Assembly (NCBI GenBank): GCA_029865445.1
Contig: JAOUGY010000245.1
Span: 1 to 5,846, forward strand
Direction: 5' to 3'
Source: Acidimicrobiia bacterium
GTDB taxonomy: Bacteria > Actinomycetota > Acidimicrobiia > Spongiisociales > ZC4RG35
DNA: 5,846 nucleotides
How positions within the stretch are numbered: position 1 is the first letter of the stretch; each line of letters begins with the position of its first letter. The notes beneath the pieces were generated by a model. It was given only the letters and a program-made list of their open reading frames with translations. It made no database searches and was not told the DNA's origin. This document shows, piece after piece, positions 5,754 through 5,846 of this stretch. Made by a program: the position numbers and the translations under genes.

Positions 5754-5846
5754 TCAATCTTCTCCGGAAGCCAAACGACGGGCGAGTACGAGGGCTTCGG
5801 CGGTTTCGGCTGCGATGGCCGCGTCGCGGCAATAGGCGTCCGCTCC
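5754..5846 (-). CDS. Corrinoid (B12-binding) protein, C-terminal end (cut by window edge)
   Basis: The frame is open from the window edge to TGA at 5756-5754 and encodes 30 residues. The sequence begins GADAYCRDAAIAAETAEALV and ends in a short basic/acidic tail. This looks like the last strand and helix of MtbC/MtgC-type corrinoid carriers, which commonly end in a 'GADGYAxDAxxAVxxAKxLL' pattern. The cobalamin-binding DxHxxG motif would lie further upstream, outside the window, so it cannot be verified. The operon otherwise lacks the obligatory methyl carrier, which supports the call. Alternatives are another Rossmann-type protein ending in a similar helix. Confidence 0.65.
   Translation of the reverse strand, partial: GADAYCRDAAIAAETAEALVLARRLASGED

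Noticed and set aside
1..5846. CRISPR array, tRNA, rRNA or mobile element
   Set aside because: No spaced direct repeats, no tRNA-like cloverleaf, no terminal inverted repeats or transposase sequence were seen. Coding sequence fills nearly all of the window.

Overview
The window is a GC-rich bacterial segment in which every supportable gene lies on the minus strand. Genes are packed end to end: the longest non-coding gap is about 22 bases, two junctions are ATGA overlaps, and no promoter or terminator is visible, so this looks like the interior of one operon. Dense packing, GTG start use and family content fit an aerobic or marine-type Actinobacteriota (for example an acidimicrobial lineage) or Alphaproteobacteria. 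I cannot settle the phylum from sequence alone.

In transcription order (right to left) the genes are: the last 30 residues of a probable corrinoid (B12-binding) methyl carrier (5754-5846, cut by the window); a DUF1638 protein (5121-5750); a small 'virulence factor' PF13769-type protein (4810-5124); a pterin-binding methyltetrahydrofolate:corrinoid methyltransferase (3897-4793); a RACo/RamA-type ATP-dependent corrinoid activase with an N-terminal [2Fe-2S] domain (1904-3874); a non-pyrrolysine MttB-superfamily methyltransferase (378-1907); and the N-terminal 122 residues of a methylenetetrahydrofolate reductase-like protein that runs off the left edge (1-366).

Together these form a near-complete C1 route. 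MttB would demethylate a methylated amine or quaternary ammonium compound onto the Co(I) corrinoid protein. The pterin methyltransferase would pass the methyl group to tetrahydrofolate. The MTHFR homologue would oxidise methyl-THF to methylene-THF, and the activase would rescue carrier that has drifted to Co(II). This is the logic of the glycine betaine, proline betaine and carnitine systems built on MtgB, MtpB and MtcB. Here the substrate is unknown, and two small conserved proteins of unknown function (DUF1638 and PF13769) sit inside the operon. Those two are the most interesting content: a plausible undescribed accessory pair in corrinoid methyl transfer.
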